From: Clostridia bacterium
GTDB taxonomy: Bacteria; Bacillota; Clostridia; Oscillospirales; CAG-272
Direction of reading: 5' to 3'
Assembly: GCA_017398585.1 (NCBI GenBank)
Contig: JAFQFS010000087.1
Span: forward strand, 1-59,394
DNA length: 59,394 nucleotides
Part shown: piece after piece, positions 33,935 through 42,940 of the stretch
How positions within the stretch are numbered: position 1 is the stretch's first letter
Layout: each line of letters opens with the position of its first letter
Translations under genes and position numbers: made by a program
Notes under the pieces: model-generated
What the model saw: the letters and a program-made list of their open reading frames with translations, nothing else
Databases searched by the model: none
What the model was told of the DNA's origin: nothing

Positions 33935-35068
33935 TTACGGAGTCCAGTATTGATAGTCGATGCTTCTGATACGTTCGAAACAGGATTTGAACCGCCCGTC
34001 CTCCCGGTAAGGATCGAACCACGCCCACTGACGGTCGCTTCCGTCAAGCGCATCGTATATGTTTGCGTAATCGCTGTCCTGATGTGCCGGTGAGCGTTCC
34101 TCGTTCGGACAGAACCAGTTCATGCGGCAGGCGGAAATCAGGTCGAGCAGGGGACTACTGCAGGTCAGTTCCTTATCCGGCGGAAGATTCAGGATGATTT
34201 CGTACAGTTCCACGGATTTTTCAAGTGCATCGAACGCATGGTCTGCTTCACCGAGCCGGAAATACCCCTTGGCAAGATACAGATACGTCCACGCGCGTTT
34301 CTGAATCCACAGATCAACTTCCTCTGCGGGATCGCGGAACAGGTCGAACAGCCGGAGCGTAAAGTGACAGCCGTCCACGATAGAACGTGCGGTGTCTTCC
34401 TCGTTTTCGAACGTCCGGTGCGCACCGAGAGGGAACCGCCGGTTCAGGCTTTCGAACAGATTCGCCTGACGCTGATAATCCAGGCGTTCGATATCATCGG
34501 TATTCATATACCGGAATTCCAGCAGTTCCGCACGGCTCCACTCCGGCAGGTATTTCTGCCAGTCGGCAAGACGGTCTTCATCTTCGTAACCGTACATCCA
34601 CCGGAGTGCGACCGTGCGTCCGAACGCATGTGTGTTCTGATTCAGCAGGATGGTACACAGTTCACGTGCGAGAGGAAGCCCCTCATCCCGCGGTTTTGCA
34701 TCGCTGGTGAGTTCCCGCAGCGCGTCGACAGCAAATCCGTAATCGTCCGGGAATTCCCGGAACGCACGGAGCGCAAGATCGCATTTTTTTGAAGGATCGG
34801 TTTCGCTCCATATAGAGATGTGGTATTCACTGCGTTTTTTAGCCAGTTCCTCCTTACGGAGGCTTTCGTCCTTCTCGACGAGCAGTTCGTCCGTCGTTAC
34901 GCCGAAGTACGCGGCGATTTTCGGGATCAGTTCAATGTCCGGATAGGTCTGACTGTTTTCCCAGCGGCTGACCGACTGGAACGAGACGCAGAGCGCGGCG
35001 GCAAGTTCGTCCTGCGTGATCCCGCGTTCTTTGCGGAGTGTGCGGATTTTTTCGGCAATCGGAAGCAT
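33935..35068 (-). CDS. XRE-family regulator with large C-terminal sensor-like domain
   Basis: The 377-residue product has an N-terminal helix-turn-helix of the XRE/Cro type (residues about 6-60, IRTLRKERGITQDELAAALCVSFQSVSRWENSQTYPDIE). A long helical C-terminal part follows with repeated Leu/Ala-rich helices and Trp residues, TPR-like in appearance. Similar regulators with helical C-terminal domains often sense a peptide or small signal; I see no target operon. It is monocistronic, with a promoter at 35134-35162 and convergence on recO. Confidence 0.85.
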   Translation of the reverse strand: MLPIAEKIRTLRKERGITQDELAAALCVSFQSVSRWENSQTYPDIELIPKIAAYFGVTTDELLVEKDESLRKEELAKKRSEYHISIWSETDPSKKCDLALRAFREFPDDYGFAVDALRELTSDAKPRDEGLPLARELCTILLNQNTHAFGRTVALRWMYGYEDEDRLADWQKYLPEWSRAELLEFRYMNTDDIERLDYQRQANLFESLNRRFPLGAHRTFENEEDTARSIVDGCHFTLRLFDLFRDPAEEVDLWIQKRAWTYLYLAKGYFRLGEADHAFDALEKSVELYEIILNLPPDKELTCSSPLLDLISACRMNWFCPNEERSPAHQDSDYANIYDALDGSDRQWAWFDPYREDGRFKSCFERIRSIDYQYWTP

Positions 35069-35133
35069 AATATTCTCCTTTTTAATTTTAAATGAAAAAT
35101 TTCAATCCGGAAAGGGTACCTCTTTCTGCTGTC

Positions 35134-35162
35134 AGAATAACACATATCCGTCCGGAAGTCAA
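35134..35162 (-). promoter_or_regulatory. Promoter of the XRE regulator
   Basis: On the minus strand TTGACT (35162-35157) and TATTCT (35139-35134) are spaced by 17 bp. Confidence 0.65.
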
Positions 35163-35252
35163 TCAGCCGCTCAGAGAGCGGAATTTCTCACTCTGCGTGA
35201 ATTTACATCTTAATATAGTATATCAGGAATTATCGTAAAACAGAGGTTCAAC

Positions 35253-37625
35253 ATGAACAGCAAAGCATTATATACCCTCGAATTCAATAAAATTCTCGAG
35301 CAGCTTGCCGAACTTGCGGAAACCGAAGGCGCTGCCGAGATGGCGCTGCGCCTGACGCCGTCCTCGGACATCGAAAAAGTCCGGAAGATGCAGCAGAGAA
35401 CCACCGACGCGAAAACGCTGGTCGGCATGAAGGGAACGCCTTCCTTCGGACGCGTCAAGGACATCCGTCCGACGATCGAACGTGCGGAGAAGGACGCGAT
35501 CCTCTCCCTGCGCGAACTTCTCGACTGTGCCGCCGTCCTCCGCACCGCGCGCAGCCTGGTGGACTATGTCAAGGGCGAACGCACCCCTGAAACCACCCTC
35601 GCCGAAATTTTCGACCGTCTTCAGCCCAACCGTCACCTTGAAGAAAAGATCAGCCGTTCCATCATCGCGGACGACTTTGTGGCGGATGAAGCAAGCCCGG
35701 AACTCGGTGAGATCCGCCGCAAGATCCGCCAGACCAACAGCAAAATCAAGGACATGCTCCAGAAGTACGTTTCCGGACAGTCCAAATATCTGCAGGAAAA
35801 CATCGTCACCACCCGCGGCGGACGTTTCGTTATCCCCGTCAAGGCGGAATACCGCAGTGAGGTCAAGGGTCTGATCCACGACACCTCCCAGTCCGGCGCG
35901 ACTCTCTTCATCGAACCGATGAACGTCGTCGAAGCGAACAACGAACTCCGCGAACTTGAAAGCAAGGAAACCCACGAGATCGAACGCATCCTCCGCGACC
36001 TCTCCGCAGGCGTTGCCGTTTCCGGAAACGCGATCATCCTCAACTACCTCAACATCACGGAACTCGCGTTCATTTTTGCGTGTGCGTCGCTGTCCTACAA
36101 GATGGACGCCTCCCCCGCTCAGATTTCCGAGAAAAAGAAAATCGAGCTGTACCGCGCCCGCCATCCTCTCCTTGACCCGAAAACGGTCGTTCCGATCACG
36201 GTTTCCCTCGGACGTGATTATCAGATGCTCGTTATCACCGGCCCGAACACCGGCGGTAAAACCGTTACCCTGAAGACCCTCGGTCTGCTGACGCTCATGA
36301 CGCAGGCGGGGCTTCATATCCCCGCGGAAGATACCTCCTCCGTCGGCGTGTTCGACGAAGTGTTCTCCGACATCGGCGACGAACAGAGCATCGAGCAGTC
36401 CCTCTCCACGTTCTCGTCCCACATGAAGGGCATCGTTTCCATCATTGATAATATGACCGAGGATTCCCTCGTCCTCTTCGATGAACTCGGTTCCGGTACC
36501 GACCCGGTCGAAGGTGCCGCAATTGCGATGGCGATCCTCGAAGAGACCCGCATCACCGGAACTCTCTGCGCGGCGACCACCCACTACGCCGAACTCAAAG
36601 CCTACGCTCTCGAGACCGAAAAGGTCACCAACGCATCCTGCGAATTCGACGTCGCGACTCTCCGTCCGACCTACCGTCTGATCGTCGGTACTCCAGGTAA
36701 GTCCAACGCGTTCGCCATTGCGGAAAAGCTCGGATTGTCCCCGGTCATCGTCAAGCGTGCCGGACAGTTCGTCGACACCGGCTCCCGCAATTTTGAAGCA
36801 GTCCTCGAAAAGCTCGAACGTACGAGAAGTGAACTGGAAGCCGAAAAAGCCGCCGCCGAAAAGGCGTCCCGCGAATTCGAAGAATACCGCAAAAAGGCAG
36901 AAGCGGAACTCGCAAAGAAGCTCGCCGGAGCGGAAAAGGAAGCCGAGAACATGCGCAAGAAAGCGGAAGAACTCCTTTCCGGTGCACGTGCAACAAGCGA
37001 TTACGTCTTCTCCCAGCTTGAAGAAGTCAAGAAGCAGCGCGAATCCGAACGCCTCGGCGAAAAGCTCGCGGAAGCGAAGAAGTCCGTCCGTCAGAAAGTA
37101 CGCGATTACGAAAATACCAGCAATCCCGTGACGAGTGCTCCCGTGGACGAAGACTATGTCCTCCCGCGCGATCTGGTCAAGGGCGACCGCGTTGTCCACC
37201 GTACCCTCGGCACGCAGGGAACCCTTCTTGACAATCCCGACAAGAGCGGAAACGTCAATGTGAGCATGGGTGCGATCAAGATGCGTATCTCCGTCAAGGA
37301 TCTGAAGCTCATCGAAGGCGCGGAAAGCGAAGCAAAGGCGGCAGCTCGCCGTCAGTCCAACATCCGTACCGCCGTCACGAGAAACTTCAAGCCCGAATGC
37401 GACGTCCGCGGCATGATCGGCGACGAAGCATGGTTTGTGGTCGACCGCTATCTCGACGACGCCATCGTTGCCGGAATCAAGAGCGTGACCATCATCCACG
37501 GCAAGGGAACCGGTGCGCTCCGCAATGCTCTCTGGAACAGATTCAAGAGCGACAGCCGCGTGAAATCCTACCGCCCCGGTCAGTACGGCGAAGGCGATTA
37601 CGGTGTTACAGTGGTAGAAATGTAA
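35253..37625 (+). CDS. mutS2: Endonuclease MutS2
   Basis: MutS2 limits homologous recombination and in some bacteria helps rescue collided ribosomes. The 790-residue product has the MutS-type ATPase with Walker A GPNTGGKT near 330 and a DELGSGTDP Walker B segment. A long coiled coil rich in Glu/Lys/Ala lies at about 515-625, and a C-terminal Smr nuclease domain carries DVRGMIGDEA and IHGKGTGALRN. Length is normal. The RBS is weak (CAGAGGT). A compact hairpin at 37649-37664 follows the stop. Confidence 0.97.
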   Translation: MNSKALYTLEFNKILEQLAELAETEGAAEMALRLTPSSDIEKVRKMQQRTTDAKTLVGMKGTPSFGRVKDIRPTIERAEKDAILSLRELLDCAAVLRTARSLVDYVKGERTPETTLAEIFDRLQPNRHLEEKISRSIIADDFVADEASPELGEIRRKIRQTNSKIKDMLQKYVSGQSKYLQENIVTTRGGRFVIPVKAEYRSEVKGLIHDTSQSGATLFIEPMNVVEANNELRELESKETHEIERILRDLSAGVAVSGNAIILNYLNITELAFIFACASLSYKMDASPAQISEKKKIELYRARHPLLDPKTVVPITVSLGRDYQMLVITGPNTGGKTVTLKTLGLLTLMTQAGLHIPAEDTSSVGVFDEVFSDIGDEQSIEQSLSTFSSHMKGIVSIIDNMTEDSLVLFDELGSGTDPVEGAAIAMAILEETRITGTLCAATTHYAELKAYALETEKVTNASCEFDVATLRPTYRLIVGTPGKSNAFAIAEKLGLSPVIVKRAGQFVDTGSRNFEAVLEKLERTRSELEAEKAAAEKASREFEEYRKKAEAELAKKLAGAEKEAENMRKKAEELLSGARATSDYVFSQLEEVKKQRESERLGEKLAEAKKSVRQKVRDYENTSNPVTSAPVDEDYVLPRDLVKGDRVVHRTLGTQGTLLDNPDKSGNVNVSMGAIKMRISVKDLKLIEGAESEAKAAARRQSNIRTAVTRNFKPECDVRGMIGDEAWFVVDRYLDDAIVAGIKSVTIIHGKGTGALRNALWNRFKSDSRVKSYRPGQYGEGDYGVTVVEM

Positions 37626-37648
37626 GGCGTTTCCCGGAATACGGAGAA

Positions 37649-37664
37649 AAAAAGCGCGCTTTTT
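37649..37664 (+). terminator. Hairpin terminator after mutS2
   Basis: The 16-bp palindrome AAAAAGCGCGCTTTTT lies 23 bp after the mutS2 stop and ends in a T-run. Confidence 0.7.
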
Positions 37665-37718
37665 GATAAATTTTGCTTGCGAAATTTTTAAAAGTAAATA
37701 AAATTCATTCGTATTCCA

Positions 37719-37747
37719 TTGAAAAAAGCACAGGGAAATGTTATAAT
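37719..37747 (+). promoter_or_regulatory. Promoter of the TIM-barrel epimerase gene
   Basis: TTGAAA at 37719-37724 and TATAAT at 37742-37747 are spaced by 17 bp. GGAGG at about 37781-37785 is the RBS for the ATG at 37791. Confidence 0.8.
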
Positions 37748-37790
37748 AATACAGAAAATTTTTATATCCGTGAAACCATTGGAGGCAACT

Positions 37791-38648
37791 ATGGTAAAAT
37801 ACAGATTCAGCGCATTTGCCGATGAATATTCTTCGGTGTTCGATGAACAGATCGAAGGGCTGATCGCAAACAAAGTGAGAATGATCGAACTTCGCGGTGT
37901 CGACGGAATCAACGTATCCGATCTCACCCCGATTCAGGCGGCGGACGTTCACAAGAAGCTTGAATCGGCAGGCATCGCCGTATCCGCAGTCGGTTCTCCG
38001 CTCGGTAAGATCAAGATCACCGATTCCATGGAAGAACACATCGAAAAGGTCAAGAATACCTGTGAAATCGCCGGTATTCTCCAGACTCCCAGAATCCGTA
38101 TGTTCTCCTTCTACATTCCGGACGGAAAGTACGACGAATACCGCAATGAAGTGATCGAACGTCTCGGCATCATGCTTGATATCGCAGACGAATACGGTGT
38201 CAAGATGTGCCACGAAAACGAACGAGGCATCTACGGTGATAACGCGGACCGCTGCCTCGAACTCCTGAAGGAATTCGACGGTCGTCTCGGCTGCGTGTTC
38301 GATCCCGCCAACTTCATCATCTGCGGCGTCGAACCCTTCCCGTACGCATATGAACTTCTGAAGACCCATATCACCTACATGCACATCAAGGATGCACTCC
38401 GCAACGGTACGATCGTTCCGGCAGGCCAGGGCATCGGCGGCATTCCGGAAATCCTTGCGGTCATCAATAGAGTACACACCGGCGATTTCATCCTCACCGT
38501 TGAACCGCATCTCCGCGTATTCGCAGGCCTTGACAAGCTCGGCAATGACACCAAGGTCGCAAACACGTACGCAACTTCGGCAGAGGCATTCGCCGCAGCA
38601 ATCACAAACCTTCGTTACTGCATCCCGAGAACCGCAGAACAGGGTTAA
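37791..38648 (+). CDS. Sugar phosphate isomerase/epimerase-family TIM-barrel protein
   Basis: The 285-residue product matches the xylose-isomerase-like TIM barrel family. Metal ligands are seen in CHENERGI (Glu), GCVFDPANF (Asp), YMHIKDAL (His) and ILTVEPHL (Glu). The family acts on sugars or inositols and their phosphates. The start has a good RBS. It precedes rhaB and rhaA on the same strand, so it may serve rhamnose or a related sugar, but a full-length palindromic element lies between. No rhamnulose-1-phosphate aldolase (rhaD) is present. Confidence 0.88.
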   Translation: MVKYRFSAFADEYSSVFDEQIEGLIANKVRMIELRGVDGINVSDLTPIQAADVHKKLESAGIAVSAVGSPLGKIKITDSMEEHIEKVKNTCEIAGILQTPRIRMFSFYIPDGKYDEYRNEVIERLGIMLDIADEYGVKMCHENERGIYGDNADRCLELLKEFDGRLGCVFDPANFIICGVEPFPYAYELLKTHITYMHIKDALRNGTIVPAGQGIGGIPEILAVINRVHTGDFILTVEPHLRVFAGLDKLGNDTKVANTYATSAEAFAAAITNLRYCIPRTAEQG

Positions 38649-38665
38649 TTGTTGTGTTTTTTTAC

Positions 38666-38929
38666 GGGGGAGAAACTTTTTGAAAAAATGTTCCCCTGAG
38701 ACTTGCCTTGCAAGTCTCGATCGAACCCCTTCTCAAAAACTTTTCAACGAATGGACAGACAAAGCCGGGTGCAGATTCAGAATACCAAACCGGCTGCACT
38801 GCCAACAGAATTTTGTGACTTCAATTCTGCACATATCTTGTCCATCTGTTCAGTATAAAGTTTTTTGAAATGGGGTTACAAGTTGCCGAGACAACTTGGG
38901 GAAAACTTTTTTTCAAAAAAGTTTTCCCC
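38666..38929. repeat. Dispersed palindromic element, full-length copy (264 bp)
   Basis: The left hairpin (38667-38696, imperfect) and the right hairpin (38898-38929, GGGGAAAACTTTTTTT...) frame inner tails CCCCTTCTCAAAAACTTTT and AAAGTTTTTTGAAATGGGG. GAATGGACAGACAAAG (about 38750-38765) is roughly complementary to the CTTGTCCATCTG segment (about 38837-38848). GTGCAGA (38769-38775) and TCTGCAC (38826-38832) frame the centre. It fills most of the 317-bp gap before rhaB and has nearly the same length as the copy at 17052, although the inner sequences differ. Confidence 0.88.
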
Positions 38930-38965
38930 GAGAACTCCACCTATTCAAGAAAGGACTTGATACTT

Positions 38966-40447
38966 ATGGCTCACAAGAAAATGCTCGCCATCGACCTCGG
39001 TGCCTCCAGCGGACGCGGCATCATCGGTAAGTTCGACGGCGAAAAGATCACTCTGGAAGAAATCCACCGCTTCTCCAACGACCCCGTTATGCTCCCCACC
39101 GGTTTCTACTGGGATACCCTCCGTATCCTGTTTGAAATCAAGACGGCCATCCTGAACGCATCGCACGCAGGCGGCGTGGATACGATCGGTATCGACACCT
39201 GGGGCGTTGACTACGGCTACCTCGACAAGAACGGCGCGCTTCTCTCCAACCCCTACAACTACCGCGATGTCCGTACCGAAGGCATCCAGGACTACGTCTT
39301 TGAAAAGTATGCTCCTCTCAGCGAAATCTACGGCGTAACCGGCATCCAGTCCCTCAACCTCAACTCCATCTACCAGATCGCGGCAGACCTCCGCGACCAT
39401 CCGTGGGTTGTCGAAAATGCGGAAACCATGCTGTTCATGCCCGACCTTCTCGGCTACATGCTGACCGGCGAAAAGAAGACCGAATATACCATCGCCTCCA
39501 CCGGCGCGGTTCTCGACGCGGAAAAGAGAGACTATGCGAAGGATCTCCTTGCAAAGTTCGGCTTCCCGGAAAAGCTCCTCTGCGAAGTGGTTGAACCCGG
39601 CACCGAACTCGGCGCGCTTCTCCCCGCAATCGAAGAAGAAACCGGCAATACCGGCGCAAAGGTGATCAAGGTCGCTTCCCACGATACCGCAAGTGCAGTT
39701 CTTGCAGTACCGGCAGAAGACGAAGACTTCCTCTACATCTCCAGCGGTACATGGTCGCTGATGGGCATCGAATCCAAGACTCCCGTCATCAACGAACTCT
39801 CCGCAAAGTACAACTTCACCAACGAAGGCGGCGTATTCGGTACCATCCGCATCCTCAAGAACATCATGGGTCTCTGGATCGAACAGGAATCCAGACGTCA
39901 GTGGACCCGTGAAGGCACCAAGTACAGCTTCGACGAACTGTCCGAAATGGCACTCGCGTCCAAGCCGTTCCAGTGCTTCATCGACCCGGACGATCAGCTT
40001 TTCGCAACCGCAGGCAACATGCCCAGACGTATCCGCGAATACTGCGAAAAGACCGGTCAGTACGTTCCCCAGACCGTGGGCGAAATCGTACGCTGCATCT
40101 TCGAATCTCTCTCCCTCCGCTACCGCTGGACGGCAGAAAAGCTTGAAGAACTCACCGGCAGAAAATACCCCGTCATCAACATCGTAGGCGGCGGTACCAA
40201 GGAAGAAATGCTGTCCCAGTTCACCGCGGACGCATCTCACCGCAAGGTATGCGCAGGTCCCGTGGAAGCAACCGCGCTCGGCAACATCGCAATGCAGTGC
40301 ATCGCATCCGGCGAGATCAAGGATATGTGGGAAGCACGCCGCATTATCCGCAATTCCACCGACATCAAGGAATACGAACCCGATATGGAAAGCGCAGCCG
40401 CATGGGACGAAGCATACGCGCGTTTCCTCAAGATCATCGGCGAATAA
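38966..40447 (+). CDS. rhaB: Rhamnulokinase
   Basis: The enzyme phosphorylates L-rhamnulose at C1, the second step of L-rhamnose breakdown. The 493-residue FGGY-type sugar kinase has MLAIDLGASSGRGIIGKFDG (ATP-binding), GIDTWGVDYGYLD, the substrate-binding YNYRDVRTEG segment, and the late NIVGGGTKEEMLSQFTADA. I chose the ATG at 38966, preceded by AGAAAGGAC, over an in-frame ATG at 38870 that lies inside the palindromic element. The gap to rhaA is 44 bp, so they form an operon. Confidence 0.95.
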   Translation: MAHKKMLAIDLGASSGRGIIGKFDGEKITLEEIHRFSNDPVMLPTGFYWDTLRILFEIKTAILNASHAGGVDTIGIDTWGVDYGYLDKNGALLSNPYNYRDVRTEGIQDYVFEKYAPLSEIYGVTGIQSLNLNSIYQIAADLRDHPWVVENAETMLFMPDLLGYMLTGEKKTEYTIASTGAVLDAEKRDYAKDLLAKFGFPEKLLCEVVEPGTELGALLPAIEEETGNTGAKVIKVASHDTASAVLAVPAEDEDFLYISSGTWSLMGIESKTPVINELSAKYNFTNEGGVFGTIRILKNIMGLWIEQESRRQWTREGTKYSFDELSEMALASKPFQCFIDPDDQLFATAGNMPRRIREYCEKTGQYVPQTVGEIVRCIFESLSLRYRWTAEKLEELTGRKYPVINIVGGGTKEEMLSQFTADASHRKVCAGPVEATALGNIAMQCIASGEIKDMWEARRIIRNSTDIKEYEPDMESAAAWDEAYARFLKIIGE

Positions 40448-40491
40448 GACGTTTCAAAACCATCTGATATACATAAAAGGAGAACAGAATT

Positions 40492-41745
40492 ATGAGCACT
40501 CAGAAGGCACTCGAATGTGCAAGAGAAATTTACGCAAAGTACGGCGTAGACGTAGATGCTGCAATGAAGTCCGTTGCGGAAACTCCCGTATCCATCCACT
40601 GCTGGCAGGGTGACGACGTTGCCGGTTTCGAGAATCCGGACGGCGACCTCACCGGCGGTATCCAGTCCACCGGTAACTACCCGGGCAAGGCACGTACCCT
40701 CGACGAACTCCGTGCAGACTTTGAATTTGCCGCAAAGTTCATCCCCGGCAAGAAGAAGCTCGCTCTTCACGCGATCTATCTCGATGCAGCAGGCAAGAAG
40801 GTAGAAAGAAACGAAATCGGTCCGGAACACTTCACTTCCTGGGTACAGTGGGCGAAGGAAAAGGGCTTCGGTCTCGACTATAACCCCACCTTCTTCTCCC
40901 ATCCGCTGTCCGCAGACGGTCTCACCCTGTCCCACAGCGACCCCGCGATCCGTAAGTACTGGATCGAACACGGTATCAACTCCCGTCACGTTGCCGAATA
41001 CTTCGGCCGTGAACTCGGTCAGACCGCGATGAACAACTTCTGGGTTCCGGACGGATTCAAGGATACTCCCGTAAACCGTGCGCTCACCAGATCCTACCTC
41101 GCTGACTCCTACGATCAGATCTTCGCAGAAAAGCTCAACGAAGAATATACCCAGGAAGCGGTTGAAAGCAAGGTATTCGGTATCGGCGCCGAAAGCTGCA
41201 CCATCGGTTCTCACGAATTCTACATGGGCTGCGCAATGAAGCACGATAAGCTCCTCACCCTCGATACCGGTCACTATCATCCGACCGAACTCGTTTCCGA
41301 CAAGATCTCCGGCGTTCTCACCTACCTCAAGGCCGTTATGCTCCATGTGTCCCGCCCCGTTCGCTGGGACAGTGACCACGTAGTCATCTTCGACGACGAA
41401 CTCCGTGCAATCGCTACCGAAATCAAGCGCGGCGGCTTCGAAAAGAGAGTCAACATCGGTCTCGACTTCTTCGATGGCTCCATCAACCGTATCGCATGCT
41501 GGGCAATCGGCTCCAGAAACATGCAGAAGGCTCTTCTCTGGGCAGCTCTCGAACCGGTTGCAATGCTCCAGAAGTTCGAAGCGGAAGGCGACTACACCTC
41601 CCGTCTCGCATATCTTGAAGAAATCAAGACCCTCCCGTTCGGCGCAGTCTGGAACGCATACTGCGAAGCTCAGAACGTATCCGTTGGTGACAGCTGGATC
41701 GCTGAAATGAAGAAGTACGAAAGAGAAGTATTATCTGCTCGATAA
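40492..41745 (+). CDS. rhaA: L-rhamnose isomerase
   Basis: The enzyme converts L-rhamnose to L-rhamnulose with a divalent metal, usually manganese. The 417-residue product has family segments VSIHCWQGDDVAGFE, GLDYNPTFFSHP, GAESCTIGSHEFYMG and LTLDTGHYHPTE with metal ligands, then SDHVVIFDDEL and VNIGLDFFDGSINR. Length is normal. RBS AAAGGAGAA. The next gene, a CapA-like lipoprotein, starts 7 bp after the stop, so transcription probably continues. Confidence 0.97.
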   Translation: MSTQKALECAREIYAKYGVDVDAAMKSVAETPVSIHCWQGDDVAGFENPDGDLTGGIQSTGNYPGKARTLDELRADFEFAAKFIPGKKKLALHAIYLDAAGKKVERNEIGPEHFTSWVQWAKEKGFGLDYNPTFFSHPLSADGLTLSHSDPAIRKYWIEHGINSRHVAEYFGRELGQTAMNNFWVPDGFKDTPVNRALTRSYLADSYDQIFAEKLNEEYTQEAVESKVFGIGAESCTIGSHEFYMGCAMKHDKLLTLDTGHYHPTELVSDKISGVLTYLKAVMLHVSRPVRWDSDHVVIFDDELRAIATEIKRGGFEKRVNIGLDFFDGSINRIACWAIGSRNMQKALLWAALEPVAMLQKFEAEGDYTSRLAYLEEIKTLPFGAVWNAYCEAQNVSVGDSWIAEMKKYEREVLSAR

Positions 41746-41752
41746 GAGGAAT

Positions 41753-42925
41753 ATGATTAATAATTATCGCAATTATTTTTCTAAATGTGCGGCGGCAGGG
41801 CTGTGTCTGTCCATGCTTTCCCTCACTTCCTGCGGCGTCATCGAAATGCGTGACGCCGCGGAGGAAGTGACCAGAGGGGAAGCCGATACGACCATGATGC
41901 TCGCTCCTGCCGAACGTGCAAACAATGTCGAAATCCGAACAGAAGAACAGCACCAGTTTGAAATCATAAAAAAAGAAGAAGCACCGAAAACCGTGGTCTC
42001 TCTTGCCGCAACCGGAGATGTCCGGATCGACGAAGCAATCATCGCCGATGCCGCCAACCGTGCGGCAGAGGGAAGTACATACAGTTTTCTCAAGATCTAT
42101 TCCGGCGTCTACCGTACAATCCATGATGCGGACATTGCCGTAGGGAACTACTCTGCGGCAGCCGCTCCGTACACTCCGGACGGCAGCACGGACAGAAATC
42201 AGACGACCCCGATCGAATCCCTCGCCGCTCTTGCGGAACTCGGATTTGAGGTTCTGGATACCACCGGAGCCGACCGTTCCGCGGACTATCCGCAGGATAT
42301 GTCAGAATACGGAATCGCCGACATCCATTCCGAAAAACGGACGGAAGACGGTGTGTATTTCGTTGAGAGGGAAGGAATCACGATCGCTTTTCTTGCCGCC
42401 GACGGAAGCGTCAAGAATAAGATGGTCAGCAATATTGAGTATGCGGATTCCGCTGCCGATGTTGTTGTCGTTTCTGCGGACTGGAAGTCCGGTACTTCGG
42501 ACAAGCAGAAAAAGAATCTTGCCGGAACGATGGCGAAAGCCGGAGCGGATATCATCCTCGGTTCCGGCGAAACGCTCGGCGGTGCGGAATGGCTCGATAC
42601 CGGAGACGGCAGCCCCGCACTGGCGGTATATTCCCTCGGAAATTTTGTTGCAACTGCCGAAACGGCGGAAAATCTTTGCGGCGGGATCCTGTCTCTTGAC
42701 ATTACTCTCTGCGAAGGCGAGATAACCCTCGAAAACGTATGCATTGACCCGATTATTATGCATTATAATGAAGGCAACCGGAATTATCAGATCTTCGGAC
42801 TGAACAGCTATACAGACGATATTTCCGCGATGCATGCAGTCGGAGGGCTGGATGTTGCTGTCCTTACCGATAAGGTGAGCAATCTCCTGAACGGCGGCTT
42901 CTTGCCGGCCGATTTCCTAAACTGA
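41753..42925 (+). CDS. CapA-like (PGA_cap) lipoprotein
   Basis: The 390-residue product has a lipoprotein signal peptide with Cys27 in SLTSC and an outer domain of the CapA/poly-gamma-glutamate-synthesis type, a metallophosphatase-like fold. Family landmarks are VVSLAATGDVRIDEAII, ADIAVGNYSAA, GFEVLDTTGADRSADY and YSLGNFVATA. Several metal-site His residues of canonical CapA proteins are not evident, for example the usual GHSH segment reads GSGETLGG; the active site may be altered. It lies 7 bp after rhaA and 15 bp before the amidase gene. Confidence 0.85.
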   Translation: MINNYRNYFSKCAAAGLCLSMLSLTSCGVIEMRDAAEEVTRGEADTTMMLAPAERANNVEIRTEEQHQFEIIKKEEAPKTVVSLAATGDVRIDEAIIADAANRAAEGSTYSFLKIYSGVYRTIHDADIAVGNYSAAAAPYTPDGSTDRNQTTPIESLAALAELGFEVLDTTGADRSADYPQDMSEYGIADIHSEKRTEDGVYFVEREGITIAFLAADGSVKNKMVSNIEYADSAADVVVVSADWKSGTSDKQKKNLAGTMAKAGADIILGSGETLGGAEWLDTGDGSPALAVYSLGNFVATAETAENLCGGILSLDITLCEGEITLENVCIDPIIMHYNEGNRNYQIFGLNSYTDDISAMHAVGGLDVAVLTDKVSNLLNGGFLPADFLN

Positions 42926-42940
42926 CAGGAAGACAGCGGA

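Noticed and set aside
35268-38510. A 1080-codon open frame on the minus strand opposite mutS2 and the epimerase gene
   Set aside because: It spans two well-supported genes and their intergenic terminator and promoter. Its translation shows low-complexity patterns typical of antisense to GAA/GAC-rich coding DNA.
37791-38648. Epimerase gene as a definite member of the rhamnose operon
   Set aside because: A full-length palindromic element and a possible terminator lie between it and rhaB, and its substrate is unknown.
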